From: Nocardioides soli
Lineage (GTDB): Bacteria > Actinomycetota > Actinomycetes > Propionibacteriales > Nocardioidaceae
Direction of reading: 5' to 3'
Assembly: GCF_014191495.1 (NCBI RefSeq)
Contig: NZ_JACHWR010000005.1
Coordinates: 209,574-273,573 of the forward strand
Length of the DNA stretch: 64,000 nt
The notes under the pieces were generated by a model, which did no database searches, was not told the DNA's origin, and worked only from the letters and a program-made list of their open reading frames with translations. Numbering within the stretch: position 1 is the stretch's first letter; each line of letters opens with the position of its first letter. A program made the position numbers and the translations under genes. Shown here one piece after another: positions 50,931 to 59,456 of this stretch.

Positions 50931-52969
50931 GGGTCATTCTTACCCGACCCGGGTGGGCCGGCGGGCAACACCATCTGCACGCTGGTACCGCGACCGGTGG
51001 CGGCGGTGATCGTGAGCGCTCCGCCCAGCTCGGCCGCGCGCTCCCGCATCGACCGCAGCCCGATCCCGGTGTCGTCGGCCTCGGAGATCCCGCGGCCGTC
51101 GTCGGCGACGGTCAGGCGGAGCGCGTCGTCGTCGAGCCGCTCCAGCCGCACCGAGCAGTGGCCGGCGTCGGCGTGCCGGTGGGCGTTGAGCACCGCCTCG
51201 GCGGCCACGTGGTAGATCGTCACCTGGCGCCGGCCGTCGATTAGGTCGGGCCGGTCGGCCGCCACGTCGATGTCCATGCCGGTGCTGCTGAACCGCCGGG
51301 CCAGCGCGTCGAGCGCCTCGCCGAGCCGACCCTCCTCCAGCGCCGGCGGCAGCAGGGACCGCGACATCAGCCGGATGTCCTGGGCGCGGTGGGTCAGCTC
51401 CTCCTGGAGGTGTCCGAGCAGCTCCGCGTCCGCCGCGGTCAGCGTCGACGTGCGCACCATCCCCGCGAGCGCGAGCGAGATGCCGGCGAGGGACGGACCG
51501 AGGCTGTCGTGCAGCTCACGGCGCAGCAACCGGCGCTCCTCCTGGCGTACGTCGAGCAGCCGACTGCGGGCCCGCTCCAGGTCGGCGTTGACCAGGGCGA
51601 GGTCGAGGGCGCTGGCGACCAGCCCGGAGATCTGCCGCACCAGCTGCAGGGTGCGCAGGTCGAGCCGCTCGCCCGGGGGCGGGCCCAGCCACAGCGTCCC
51701 GACCTGCCGCCCGCGACTGTGGAGCGGCACGGCGACCAGCCCGTCGGCCGGGGTGCCGGCCGTCACCGACAGCTGGGCGTCCATCGCCTCGACGACGACC
51801 GTGGCGAGGCGCAGGCTGCGGCGCAGCCCCTCGGTGAGGTCCTCGAGCACGCTCCGGTCGTCGCCCGGCCCGGCCTGGGCGCCCAGCCGCTCGAGCAGCT
51901 GGCCCGCGTCGGACGCCGATCCGTAGACCAGCCGCTCCACCCGCTGCTGCAGCCAGCCCCGCACCGGCATCGCCGCCAGGGCGAGCAGGGCGACGGCGAA
52001 CAGGCCCGCGTCCTCGCGCTCCACGGGCAGCAGCTGGCCGCCCAGCCACACGAGCACGACGTACGCCGCGATCACGAAGAGGGTGAGCAGCGCGCCGACG
52101 GTGGCCCGGGAGACCGCGAGGTCGAGGTTCCAGGTCGGCCGGCGCACCACGACGAAGATGGCCGCCGACAGCGCGAGCATCGCCGCGGTCAGGCCGGCGG
52201 CGCCGAGGGTCAGCGTCAGCCGGCCCAGGCTCAGCCCGATCTCAAAGCTGACGTAGGCCACCGTCGTCGTCAGCACGCTCACCAGCACCCAGCGCAGCGC
52301 CCGGCGGTCGCCCCCGGAGCTGCGCCGCACGCGCGCCGCGAGGTCGGCGACCGCCACGAGCCCCAGCAGCACGTAGACGGGGACGGCCCAGTCGTCGTAG
52401 GCCTGCGCCGCCTCGGCGACCCAGGTGCCGCCGGTGAGTGGGTTCGGGGGAGCGTCGGCCGTCTGCGTCAGGTAGCGCACCACCCCGGCCGAGATCGCCA
52501 CCGCGGCGGCCAGCAGCGCCAGCACCCGCCGCAGCCCGGTCGGGGTCCGCGGGCCGATCAGGCACGGCACCAGCAGCACGCACGCCAGAACCCCCGTCAC
52601 CCAGCCGGTGACGACGAGCTGGCTGAGCCAGGCGTACGCCGGCACGTCCGGGTGCTCGACGCCCAGCACGGCGTACTGGATCCCGAACGCCGTCAGGCAG
52701 AACCCCAGCCCCACCAGCTCGAGCGCCCACCCGATCAGGTGTCCGCTCCGCACCACCACGAACGCCCCGAACGACGCGTAGACCACCGCGATCAGCAGGT
52801 CGGAGGGGTAGAACTGCCGGTGCACCACGAACGGCGGCCCGGGCGAGCCGATGTTGACGGTCGCCAGCACCAGCGAGACCAGGCCGAGCGCACAGACCGC
52901 CCCGCCCACCGCCAGGGCGAGCGTCCGCTGCCCTCGCCCGGTCGCGGGCGCGACCCCGACGTCCAGCAC
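50927..52969 (-). CDS. NarL-type membrane sensor histidine kinase
   Basis: This 680-aa kinase has about eight to ten transmembrane helices in its first 340 residues, a GAF-like region (about 390-440), and HisKA_3 with EERRLLRRELHDSLGPSLAGI (His near 485). The HATPase has EAVLNAHRHADAG and DDGRGISEADDTGIGLRSM. Such kinases normally sit beside a LuxR/NarL-type response regulator; here none is present, and the gene instead overlaps the hybrid kinase. The start is GTG 52969, with a strong GGGAGG 5 nt upstream; an upstream ATG at 53038 is less likely. Confidence 0.9.
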   Translation of the reverse strand: MLDVGVAPATGRGQRTLALAVGGAVCALGLVSLVLATVNIGSPGPPFVVHRQFYPSDLLIAVVYASFGAFVVVRSGHLIGWALELVGLGFCLTAFGIQYAVLGVEHPDVPAYAWLSQLVVTGWVTGVLACVLLVPCLIGPRTPTGLRRVLALLAAAVAISAGVVRYLTQTADAPPNPLTGGTWVAEAAQAYDDWAVPVYVLLGLVAVADLAARVRRSSGGDRRALRWVLVSVLTTTVAYVSFEIGLSLGRLTLTLGAAGLTAAMLALSAAIFVVVRRPTWNLDLAVSRATVGALLTLFVIAAYVVLVWLGGQLLPVEREDAGLFAVALLALAAMPVRGWLQQRVERLVYGSASDAGQLLERLGAQAGPGDDRSVLEDLTEGLRRSLRLATVVVEAMDAQLSVTAGTPADGLVAVPLHSRGRQVGTLWLGPPPGERLDLRTLQLVRQISGLVASALDLALVNADLERARSRLLDVRQEERRLLRRELHDSLGPSLAGISLALAGMVRTSTLTAADAELLGHLQEELTHRAQDIRLMSRSLLPPALEEGRLGEALDALARRFSSTGMDIDVAADRPDLIDGRRQVTIYHVAAEAVLNAHRHADAGHCSVRLERLDDDALRLTVADDGRGISEADDTGIGLRSMRERAAELGGALTITAATGRGTSVQMVLPAGPPGSGKNDP

Positions 52970-53029
52970 GGCACCCTCCCCACCCACGCGACCGACCGTT
53001 GCGGGCTCATCGTGCCGCAGCCCGGCCGG

Positions 53030-53078
53030 GGGCGTCATCCGGATCGAGCAAGCGGTGCCTCCGTCCGTATGACGTCCC
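53030..53078. repeat. GTCATCCGGA-family palindromic repeat, copy 2
   Basis: GCGTCATCCGGATCGAG and CTCCGTCCGTATGACGT form imperfect arms around the same GCAAGCGGTGC loop core as in 33006-33055. Confidence 0.75.
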
Positions 53079-53136
53079 GGCAGGGCAGTGACGTCCCAGG
53101 AGGTGCGACTCCCGGCCCGCTCGGCGACCGGTGTCG

Positions 53137-55056
53137 TCAGCCCGTCGTGGCGCCCGATGCTCCGCCGGTGAGGCCGCCCACCAGCTCGGAGACCTCCGTC
53201 GCCCAGGGCCCGAGCTGGGCCGGCGAGACCCGCTGGCGCAGCTTGGCGTACTCCTCGACCACCGCGGCGAGCAGCTCGACCATGCCGATCGGCCGGTCCC
53301 GTCCGGCCGCGAGGAAGGCCGCGCTCAGGGCGGCGTTGCGGATCGAGCCGCCACTGATCTCGAAGGAGCGCGCCAGGTGGTCGAGGTCGACGTCGCCGCG
53401 CGGCGCGTCGGCCAGGCAGCGCTCCCAGATCCGCACCCGGTCGTCGGGGCTCGGCATCGGGAAGGAGACCGTGGTGTGGATGCGGCGCAGGAACGCGTCG
53501 TCGATGTTGCCTTGGAAGTTCGAGGTGAGCACGACGAAGCCGTCGTAGGTCTCGAGCCGCTGCAGCAGGTAGGAGACCTCCATGTTGGCGTAGCGGTCGC
53601 GGGCGTCGGTGACGGCCGAGCGGCTGCCGAAGAGCGAGTCCGCCTCGTCGAAGAGCAGCAGGTAGTTGCCGGCGTGCGCGGCGGAGAAGATCTGCTCGAG
53701 GTTCTTCTCGGTCTCGCCGATGTACTTGCTCACCAGCGCGGACAGGTCGACGCGGAAGAGGTCGACGCCGAGCTCGTGCGCGATCACCTCGGCGCTGGTG
53801 GTCTTGCCGGTGCCGGAGTGGCCGGAGAAGAGCGCCACGACGCCCGGTGAGGGGTAGAGCGGCAGGTGCCACTCGTCATGCACGCGCGCCCGGTGCCGGT
53901 AGCGGTCGACCAGGGCGCGGAGCTGGCGCTCCTGCGGCGGCGGCAGCACCAGGTCCGACCACGTCGCCCGGGGCTCGACCCGCCGGGCGTGCTGGAGCAG
54001 CGACCCCGAGGCGAGCCGGCGCAGGGCGCGCACCGGGTCGGTGTCCGCGTCGGCGACCAGCTCGAGGGACCGCAGCTGGCTGGCGCTCGGACGCCGCGCC
54101 GGCAGCTCCGCCTCGCCGAAGACCGCGCTCCACTCGGCGGCGTCGACCTCCGGGCCGGCGGCGACGACCTCGGTCCAGCGCTGCCGGGGGAGTGACTCCA
54201 GGGCCACCGGCTCGGCCGCGCAGACGGCGATCGGCAGGTGTCCGGCCCGGTCGATCCAGCGCCGGGCGAGCGGGCCGATCGGCTCGCCGCGCTCCTCGGA
54301 GCGCGGCGGCAGGTCGAGGACCAGGCCGGCTCCCACCACCGTCGCCTGGGCCACCAACGCCTCCCAGCCCCGCTCGTCGGGCGGGGGTACGGCGACCAGG
54401 AAGGCCACCCCGGCGGTCCGGTCGGTCGCGGCCTGGACCCGGCGTACCCGGTCGGGACCGCTGACCAGCACCCGCTCGCCCCCCGCGGCCCGGTCGGCCG
54501 GGGCCACCGAGACCTCGAGGTCCGCCGGGAGGTCGGGGTCGAAGGAGAGGTCGCCGACCAGCGCCCATGCCACCCGCCGGGCCAGCTGCACGGTGCTGCC
54601 GCCGAGCGGGCCGCCGCCGACGACCCGCACCAGGGCGGCGCGGCGCAGGGGCGCGTCGTCACCGACCGCGGTCACCGCGTCGTCGCCGAGCATCGAGCGC
54701 AGCATGCCGACGGTGAGCGGTCCACCGAGGAGCTGCCCCACCGCCTCGTCGAGCTCGGCGGCGGCGGCGAGGGCGAGCACCGTGGCGTCCGGCTCGGCCA
54801 GGCCGGCGTACCGCGCGATGCGCCCGAGCACGGTGTCCTGCTCCAGCTCCGCGAGGAGGTCCTTGCGCGCGTCGGCGATCAGCGGCTCGTACGCCGCCGC
54901 CACCTCCTCGCGGGTCGGTCCCTGCCGCTCGGGCCGACCGGCGAGGCGGTCGAGCTCGCCCGGCAGCAGCACGCCGTCGCTCTCCCCCTGCAGGCCGCCC
55001 ACCAGGGCCGTCCGCTCCGCGAGCAGGCGGCCGAGGCGCTCCCAGGCCTGCGCCAC
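53137..55056 (-). CDS. AAA+ ATPase of the contractile-injection-system-associated type
   Basis: This 639-aa protein has an N-terminal region of about 370 residues typical of the ATPases encoded with extracellular contractile injection systems (Afp15/Cis15-like). A C-terminal AAA+ module follows, with Walker A LFSGHSGTGKTTSAEVIAHEL near residue 400, Walker B YLLLFDEADSLFG near 465, sensor VVLTSNFQGNIDDAFLRRI near 510 and SIRNAALSAAF. It starts at GTG 55056, only 4 nt after the DUF4157 gene. No sheath, tube or baseplate gene is in the window, so either this is a scattered part of such a system or the ATPase serves the DUF4157 protein alone. Confidence 0.88.
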   Translation of the reverse strand: MAQAWERLGRLLAERTALVGGLQGESDGVLLPGELDRLAGRPERQGPTREEVAAAYEPLIADARKDLLAELEQDTVLGRIARYAGLAEPDATVLALAAAAELDEAVGQLLGGPLTVGMLRSMLGDDAVTAVGDDAPLRRAALVRVVGGGPLGGSTVQLARRVAWALVGDLSFDPDLPADLEVSVAPADRAAGGERVLVSGPDRVRRVQAATDRTAGVAFLVAVPPPDERGWEALVAQATVVGAGLVLDLPPRSEERGEPIGPLARRWIDRAGHLPIAVCAAEPVALESLPRQRWTEVVAAGPEVDAAEWSAVFGEAELPARRPSASQLRSLELVADADTDPVRALRRLASGSLLQHARRVEPRATWSDLVLPPPQERQLRALVDRYRHRARVHDEWHLPLYPSPGVVALFSGHSGTGKTTSAEVIAHELGVDLFRVDLSALVSKYIGETEKNLEQIFSAAHAGNYLLLFDEADSLFGSRSAVTDARDRYANMEVSYLLQRLETYDGFVVLTSNFQGNIDDAFLRRIHTTVSFPMPSPDDRVRIWERCLADAPRGDVDLDHLARSFEISGGSIRNAALSAAFLAAGRDRPIGMVELLAAVVEEYAKLRQRVSPAQLGPWATEVSELVGGLTGGASGATTG

Positions 55057-55060
55057 CCGG

Positions 55061-57364
55061 TCAGCCTCGTCCGCTGGCGGCGGTGAGCTTCTTGGCGATC
55101 AGCGTCTGCCTCGCGGCGAGCACCGCCTTGAGCTGGTCCGTGGTCCGGGACTTGAGCTTCGACCGGGAGCCGCCGTCGAACGCCTCCTGGAGCTCGACGA
55201 TGATCGCCGACTGGTCGATGCCTCCGAGGAGCTCGCGGACGAGCAGCGGCGCGAGCCGGTCGGCCACGGTGTTCGGCAGGTGGTTGTCGAAGATGTGGGC
55301 GCCGAGCACCTTGACCGCGAACGAGTTGGAGTTGCCGCCCCAGAAGAGGCCGATCTCCAGTGCGTCGGACAGCAGCTGGTGCACCTCGCGGTCGGAGCTG
55401 TCCGGCCCGTTCGGCAGCTCGTCGAGGAGCGCGCGCTTCAAGGCGGCGTCGCACTCGACGTCGAGGGCGATGCGGCGGTTCTCGCGTGCCGACTGGTGAT
55501 AGGTCTTCTGCCCGTGGCGGCTCTTGTCGTACGTCGGGCCGCGCTGGCCGGACTTCGCGTCCCAGCTCTCCTGCAGCTTGCCGTCCTTCTCGGCCTGCTT
55601 GACCGCCTTCTGCACCTCGGTGAAGCGGCTGACCGTCGCGTCGATCTCGGGCTTGGAGAGCAGCCCAGTCAGGGCGGCGCGGATGTCGGCGGGCGTGATC
55701 TGCAGGATCTTCTGGCCCATCTCCTTGTCGATGTACTCGGGGAGCCCCTTGTAGTTCTGGGCGCCCTTGTAGTCGACGGAGGTCATCTTGCTGCCGAACG
55801 CCATGTCGAGGTCGATGCCCGTGACGCCGGTGACATTGCCCTTGCCGTCGTCCTGGACGAAGTAGTTGCCCATGTGGCGGTCGAGCTGTCCGCAGATCGC
55901 GTCGAGCAGCTGGAGCTTGTTGAGGCCGCGCTGGAGCACGGGGTCGTAGAGGTCGACCGATCCGGGATCCTTCTCGTCGCCCGCGACGTGGTACTTCACG
56001 TCGACGGCCTTCGTGCCCTTCGAGCTCTCCAGCACGGTGCCGAGGACGCTCTTGCCGTCCCCGTTCTTGTGCACGGCGAACTCGGCGCGTGCCGTGACGC
56101 CGGCGTTGAACAGCTGGTCGAGGCGGTAGAGCGCGATCGACCGAGCGCCGTAGTTGGGGTCGACCTGCCGGATCCCGACCTCGGTCTCGTGCCCCTCGGA
56201 CTTCGCGTTGAAGCCCTTGTCCTCCTTGAAGAACCCGGACATCTCGCCCGACTCGGTCTTGAAGTGGAGCTCCGAGACCTGGTTGACCTGGCCGCCGTCC
56301 TGGCGACCCGTGCCGGTGACCTGGTTCGTGCTGAGCCCCAGGGAGCTCAGCCACCCCTGACCGTCCTTCGCGCTGAGCAGCGAGACCTCGTGGCCGACGC
56401 GCGGATCCAGCAGGGCCACGGCCTGGCGGCGCCCGGACTTGGTGCGGTCGTCCTCGGTGCGGTTCTCCTCGATGTCGTTGTTGAGACCGCCGAACCGGGA
56501 CCGCTCGAACTTGGCGTCCTCCTTGGTGCTGTCGTTCGACTTGCGCCAGTCCTTGACCGCCGACTGGATCTTGGCGAGCAGCTTGAGCATGCCCGGCTTG
56601 GCCTTCATGAGGACCATGGGGTCGGGGTTCTTGCCGCCGGCGAGGAGCTTGGTCTCCTCCAGCTCGTAGGCCTTCGTGCCGGCGACGATCTTGTCCCAGT
56701 TGGTGAGGAGCCCGATCGCCTTCCGGAACTTCCCGGAGGTCATGCCGCCGCCCTGTTGCTCCAACGCCTCGGCCGTGCCGCGCAGCTTGCGGCGGGCCGG
56801 GCCGCCCTCCTGCACCGTGTGGGCGAGCTCGTGCGCGAGCGTGTGCCGGCCGGCCGCCGAGGTCGGGTCGTACTCCCCGCGGGCGAAGAAGATGTCGCGC
56901 CCGGTCGTGAAGGCGCGGGCGGACATCTGCCGGCTCAGCTCGTCGGCGCGGGCGTCGGTGTGGATGCGCACGTCGCCGAGGCTGTGGCCGAAGCCGGCCT
57001 CCATCTCGCGGCGTACGCCGCTGTCCAGCGCGGACCCGCCGCCGCGCGCGGACTCGATCGCGCCGGTGGCACCCTCGTCCAGCGTTCCGCCCGCCGCCCC
57101 GATCGTCCCCGTCGTGCCGGCGGCCGGCGCCCGGCGCACGCCGTCGTCGTGGCCGCACCCGGGCGCGTGCTCGTGGCGCTCCGCGAGCCTGCCGAGCACC
57201 TGGGCGGCGACCGCGTCGGCCTCCAGCTCGGCGCGGTCGTCGGCCGCCCCGACCTCGAGCGACCGACGCACCGGGGGAGCGGGCTCCGCCTGCTCGCTCC
57301 GGTCGAGCAGTGCGGACATCGCTCGACCTGCCGGCAGCTGCGCAGCGAAGGTGGCTCGGCGCAC
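55061..57364 (-). CDS. DUF4157 (eCIS core) protein fused to a kinase-like domain; effector candidate
   Basis: This protein of about 767 aa begins at GTG 57364, with GGAGG 6 nt upstream. The DUF4157/eCIS-core zincin domain spans about residues 112-190, with FGHSLGDVRIHTD, SARAFTTGRDIFFARGEYDP and the metal motif AHELAHTVQEGG (HExxH at 178-182). DUF4157 domains mark proteins loaded into contractile injection systems. The remaining 575 residues show a PI3/PI4-kinase-like arrangement: FFKED (Lys380, possible ATP contact), GQLDRHMGNYFV (catalytic-loop-like DRHxxN at 495-500) and TGIDLDMAFG (517-524, like the metal-binding end). The rest is helical. It lies 4 nt ahead of the AAA+ ATPase gene. A toxic or signalling effector is inferred, not shown. 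Confidence 0.82.
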   Translation of the reverse strand: MRRATFAAQLPAGRAMSALLDRSEQAEPAPPVRRSLEVGAADDRAELEADAVAAQVLGRLAERHEHAPGCGHDDGVRRAPAAGTTGTIGAAGGTLDEGATGAIESARGGGSALDSGVRREMEAGFGHSLGDVRIHTDARADELSRQMSARAFTTGRDIFFARGEYDPTSAAGRHTLAHELAHTVQEGGPARRKLRGTAEALEQQGGGMTSGKFRKAIGLLTNWDKIVAGTKAYELEETKLLAGGKNPDPMVLMKAKPGMLKLLAKIQSAVKDWRKSNDSTKEDAKFERSRFGGLNNDIEENRTEDDRTKSGRRQAVALLDPRVGHEVSLLSAKDGQGWLSSLGLSTNQVTGTGRQDGGQVNQVSELHFKTESGEMSGFFKEDKGFNAKSEGHETEVGIRQVDPNYGARSIALYRLDQLFNAGVTARAEFAVHKNGDGKSVLGTVLESSKGTKAVDVKYHVAGDEKDPGSVDLYDPVLQRGLNKLQLLDAICGQLDRHMGNYFVQDDGKGNVTGVTGIDLDMAFGSKMTSVDYKGAQNYKGLPEYIDKEMGQKILQITPADIRAALTGLLSKPEIDATVSRFTEVQKAVKQAEKDGKLQESWDAKSGQRGPTYDKSRHGQKTYHQSARENRRIALDVECDAALKRALLDELPNGPDSSDREVHQLLSDALEIGLFWGGNSNSFAVKVLGAHIFDNHLPNTVADRLAPLLVRELLGGIDQSAIIVELQEAFDGGSRSKLKSRTTDQLKAVLAARQTLIAKKLTAASGRG

Positions 57365-57532
57365 GGGGATCCTCCAGGGGGCTCGGGGCGGCGACCACGC
57401 TAGCGAGCGGACGCCCCTCCTCACATCCGAATGGGTGAAAAGGGCTGGTCGGTCTGGGCCACTCCGACCCCAGGGTGCCCCGGCCCGATCCGGGTGGTTG
57501 ACGGGGGCGGCAGCGTCGGGGAACGTTCCTGC

Positions 57533-57916
57533 ATGGAGCGCGTGCCCCACGAGAACGTCGCCACCGTGCTGGTCGACCCGGGGGTGCTGCACGAGCTCGA
57601 GGTGCACCTGATGACCCTCGACCTGCGGGTCTGGCCCATCACCACCGCCCCGATCTGCGCCGACGGCCCGCGTCGGGCGTTCCAGGAGCGGCGGCGGCTG
57701 CTGATGGCCCGCCGCGGCGCCTGGGACCACGCCGCCGACTGGACTCCGGTCTGGATCTCCTTCGGCGACAGCTGGTACGACGGCGCCGAGCCGCTCCCGT
57801 GGGCGGCCCACCAGACCCTCTACCGCACCCTGGAGCAGTACGCCGAGCGGGTCCGCTACCGGCCCGGCCTCGGCGGGGTGCCGCGGCTCGCCGTACCTCG
57901 GGAGCGCATCGCCTGA
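57533..57916 (+). CDS. small hypothetical protein
   Basis: This 127-aa protein of unknown function has no recognised domain. It begins MERVPHENVATVLVDPGVLH and carries a WPITTAPICADG segment, a basic RRAFQERRRLLMARRGAW stretch and WISFGDSWYDG. An ATG at 57431 in the same frame would add 34 residues. The start at 57533 is preferred because TTGACG (57498-57503) and a weak -10 ending 6 nt before the ATG would give a leaderless message. It is divergent from the DUF4157 gene and is followed by a strong hairpin. Confidence 0.6.
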   Translation: MERVPHENVATVLVDPGVLHELEVHLMTLDLRVWPITTAPICADGPRRAFQERRRLLMARRGAWDHAADWTPVWISFGDSWYDGAEPLPWAAHQTLYRTLEQYAERVRYRPGLGGVPRLAVPRERIA

Positions 57917-57941
57917 CGCTCGGGGGCGGGGCCGAATGTGA

Positions 57942-57974
57942 CGAGGGCCCCGCCGGAGACCGGCGGGGCCCTCG
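57942..57974. terminator. bidirectional terminator hairpin
   Basis: CGAGGGCCCCGCCGG and CCGGCGGGGCCCTCG form a perfect 15-bp stem with a 3-nt loop between the convergent hypothetical gene and tRNA-Phe. Confidence 0.85.
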
Positions 57975-58001
57975 CTGCAGGTTCGGAGCCCTGCGTGCTC
58001 G

Positions 58002-58075
58002 TGGGCAGGGGCGGGGTCGAACCGCCGACCTTCCACTTTTCAGGCGGACGCTCGTACCAACTGAGCTACCTGCCC
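58002..58075 (-). tRNA. tRNA-Phe (GAA)
   Basis: The minus strand folds as a cloverleaf: acceptor GGGCAGG with CCTGCCC, the D-arm AGCTCAGTTGGTACGAGC, the anticodon loop CTGAAAA (anticodon GAA) and the TTCGACC T-loop. The discriminator is A; CCA is not encoded. Confidence 0.96.
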
Positions 58076-58187
58076 GAGCGACGCACACCCTACAGGAGCG
58101 TCCGCCGACCGACGAAAACCGGGCGTCCGAAGGTCGGGTGGGATTCGTGCGACGTGCCGTCCCGCCCTATGCTGCTGGGTGCGTCTG

Positions 58188-58260
58188 GCCCCCATCGTCT
58201 AGCGGCCTAGGACCCCGCCCTTTCACGGCGGTAGCGCCGGTTCGAATCCGGTTGGGGGTG
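58188..58260 (+). tRNA. tRNA-Glu (TTC)
   Basis: Acceptor GCCCCCA pairs with TGGGGGT, the anticodon loop is CTTTCAC (anticodon TTC), and the T-loop is TTCGAAT. CCA is not encoded. Confidence 0.96.
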
Positions 58261-58353
58261 CGAGCGCCACGGCCACCGGCGCCGATTGGGAAGCTGGGTG
58301 GTTCGTGGGTTAGAGTTCCACGGCTCCAGCAATGAAGCACCAGCACCACACCT

Positions 58354-58430
58354 GGCCCCGTAGCGCAGTTGGTTAGCGCGCCGCCCTGTCACGGCGGAGG
58401 CCGCGGGTTCGAGTCCCGTCGGGGTCGCCA
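58354..58430 (+). tRNA. tRNA-Asp (GTC)
   Basis: Acceptor GGCCCCG pairs with CGGGGTC, the anticodon loop is CTGTCAC (anticodon GTC), the T-loop is TTCGAGT and the 3' CCA is encoded. Its 3' half from the anticodon on is duplicated at 59457-59497, which marks it as an integration site. Confidence 0.96.
58388..58428 (+). repeat. tRNA-Asp attachment-site repeat, left (att-like)
   Basis: These 41 bp, from the anticodon to the tRNA 3' end, match 59457-59497 at 40 of 41 positions as a direct repeat. Confidence 0.85.
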
Positions 58431-58433
58431 TTG

Positions 58434-58474
58434 AAAGGCCCTCTGATCAGCGGAAACGCAGTCAGAGGGCCTTT
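58434..58474 (+). terminator. terminator directly after tRNA-Asp
   Basis: AAAGGCCCTCTGA (58434-58446) and TCAGAGGGCCTTT (58462-58474) form a perfect 13-bp stem with a 15-nt loop, ending in TTT. It lies inside the islet. Confidence 0.85.
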
Positions 58475-58738
58475 CGCCTGCAGAAGCCCTGCAGAAGCCG
58501 TGCAGAATCTCGGTGCAGCGGCGCGAGAGGCCGAGGTTGGCCGGGCCCGGATGCCCGCCGACCTGCAGAACGCCGGTTGCGAGCACCTCCCCTGGCAGGC
58601 TGGCGACTGCCGGCTCCGCCCTACGTCTCCGGCGTCCTTGCCGAATCGCGCAGAAGATTGCGCAGTAGGTCGCGCCGAAGCCTGTGCGGAGCTGGTCGCC
58701 GATCGAGGAGGGTTCCGTCCGGTGCGGTCGTCGCCGCC
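58475..58738. other. gene-free start of the islet
   Basis: No supported gene lies in these 264 bp. A short direct repeat, CTGCAGAAGCC (twice) and GTGCAGAAT, is at about 58479-58509. The rest may be decayed element sequence. Confidence 0.55.
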
Positions 58739-58744
58739 TACACT
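58739..58744 (+). promoter_or_regulatory. -10 element of vapBC (leaderless)
   Basis: TACACT ends 6 nt before the ATG at 58751. Confidence 0.5.
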
Positions 58745-58750
58745 CAATCC

Positions 58751-58972
58751 ATGACCGCGCACCGCGACGAGCTCATCCACCTGATCGAGGGTCTGCCCGA
58801 CGATCAGGTCGAGCTCGTGCTCGCGGACGTCCGGCGCCTGGTCTCACCGACGCCGGTCGGAGAGTGGCCGCCGAGGTTCTTCGGCATCGGCGAATCTCGA
58901 GATGGCCGCACGGACAACGCACGACGTGTCGACGAGGTACTCGCTGAGGGATTCGGCGCCCGCCGGTCGTGA
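58751..58972 (+). CDS. VapB-type antitoxin
   Basis: This 73-aa protein is the likely antitoxin partner of the downstream PIN toxin. It has an N-terminal helical dimer region (HRDELIHLIEGLPDDQVELVLADVRRL) and an extended C-terminal tail (GEWPPRFFGIGESRDGRTDN) with a WPP-FFG motif common in antitoxins of actinobacterial PIN pairs. No ribbon-helix-helix is obvious. The stop overlaps the GTG of the toxin (GTGA), so translation is coupled. It starts with a leaderless -10 box. Confidence 0.75.
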   Translation: MTAHRDELIHLIEGLPDDQVELVLADVRRLVSPTPVGEWPPRFFGIGESRDGRTDNARRVDEVLAEGFGARRS

Positions 58973-59400
58973 TCATCTGCGACACAGGCCCGATCTTCGC
59001 CGCAGCCGACCGCAGGGACGCCGACCACCATGCCTGCGTTGAGCTGTTCACCGGACTTCGCCTGGCTGGTCGACGGCTGCTGTTGCCGCAGACCGTCATG
59101 GCCGAGGTCGGCTACATGTTGGAGGCCAAGGTCGGAACCTTCGCCGAGGTCGCCTTCCTCGATTCGGTTGCCAATGGGAGCTTCGAATTGGTCAACCTGA
59201 CCCGGTCGGATACCGCGCGCATCGCTGAGCTCGTGGCTCGCTACGACGATCTCCCGCTCGGTACCGCGGATGCGTCAGTGATCGCGCTCGCCGAGCGGTT
59301 CGGTGTCGCCGAGATCGCGACGCTCGATCGCCGGCACTTCCGAGTCGTCCGCCCTCGCCATGTGGAGGCATTCCTGCTGCTGCCGGAACTCTCGCCCTGA
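58969..59400 (+). CDS. VapC-type PIN-domain ribonuclease toxin
   Basis: This 143-aa PIN protein has the acidic metal ligands expected: D5 in MIICDTGPIFAAADRRD, E46 in VMAEVGYML, D100 in LPLGTADASVIALAE and D118 in ATLDRRHF. Family members cleave tRNA or other RNA when freed from the antitoxin. It starts at GTG 58969, overlapping the antitoxin stop. It lies inside the tRNA-Asp islet, and base use looks less GC-rich than neighbours, which fits transfer. The pairing with a tRNA integration site is notable because many VapC toxins target tRNAs. Confidence 0.88.
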   Translation: MIICDTGPIFAAADRRDADHHACVELFTGLRLAGRRLLLPQTVMAEVGYMLEAKVGTFAEVAFLDSVANGSFELVNLTRSDTARIAELVARYDDLPLGTADASVIALAERFGVAEIATLDRRHFRVVRPRHVEAFLLLPELSP

Positions 59401-59456
59401 GAGCCAAGGCTCGAGATGCGTGCTGACCCGCGCAACCATCGGCGGGGACCGGCCCC

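Noticed and set aside
53137..57364. A complete extracellular contractile injection system
   Set aside because: Only the ATPase-like and DUF4157 proteins are present; no sheath, tube, baseplate, spike or tail-fibre gene is nearby.
58475..58738. An extra small gene inside the islet
   Set aside because: The open frames here lack a ribosome site or -10 at the right place, and their translations show no domain.
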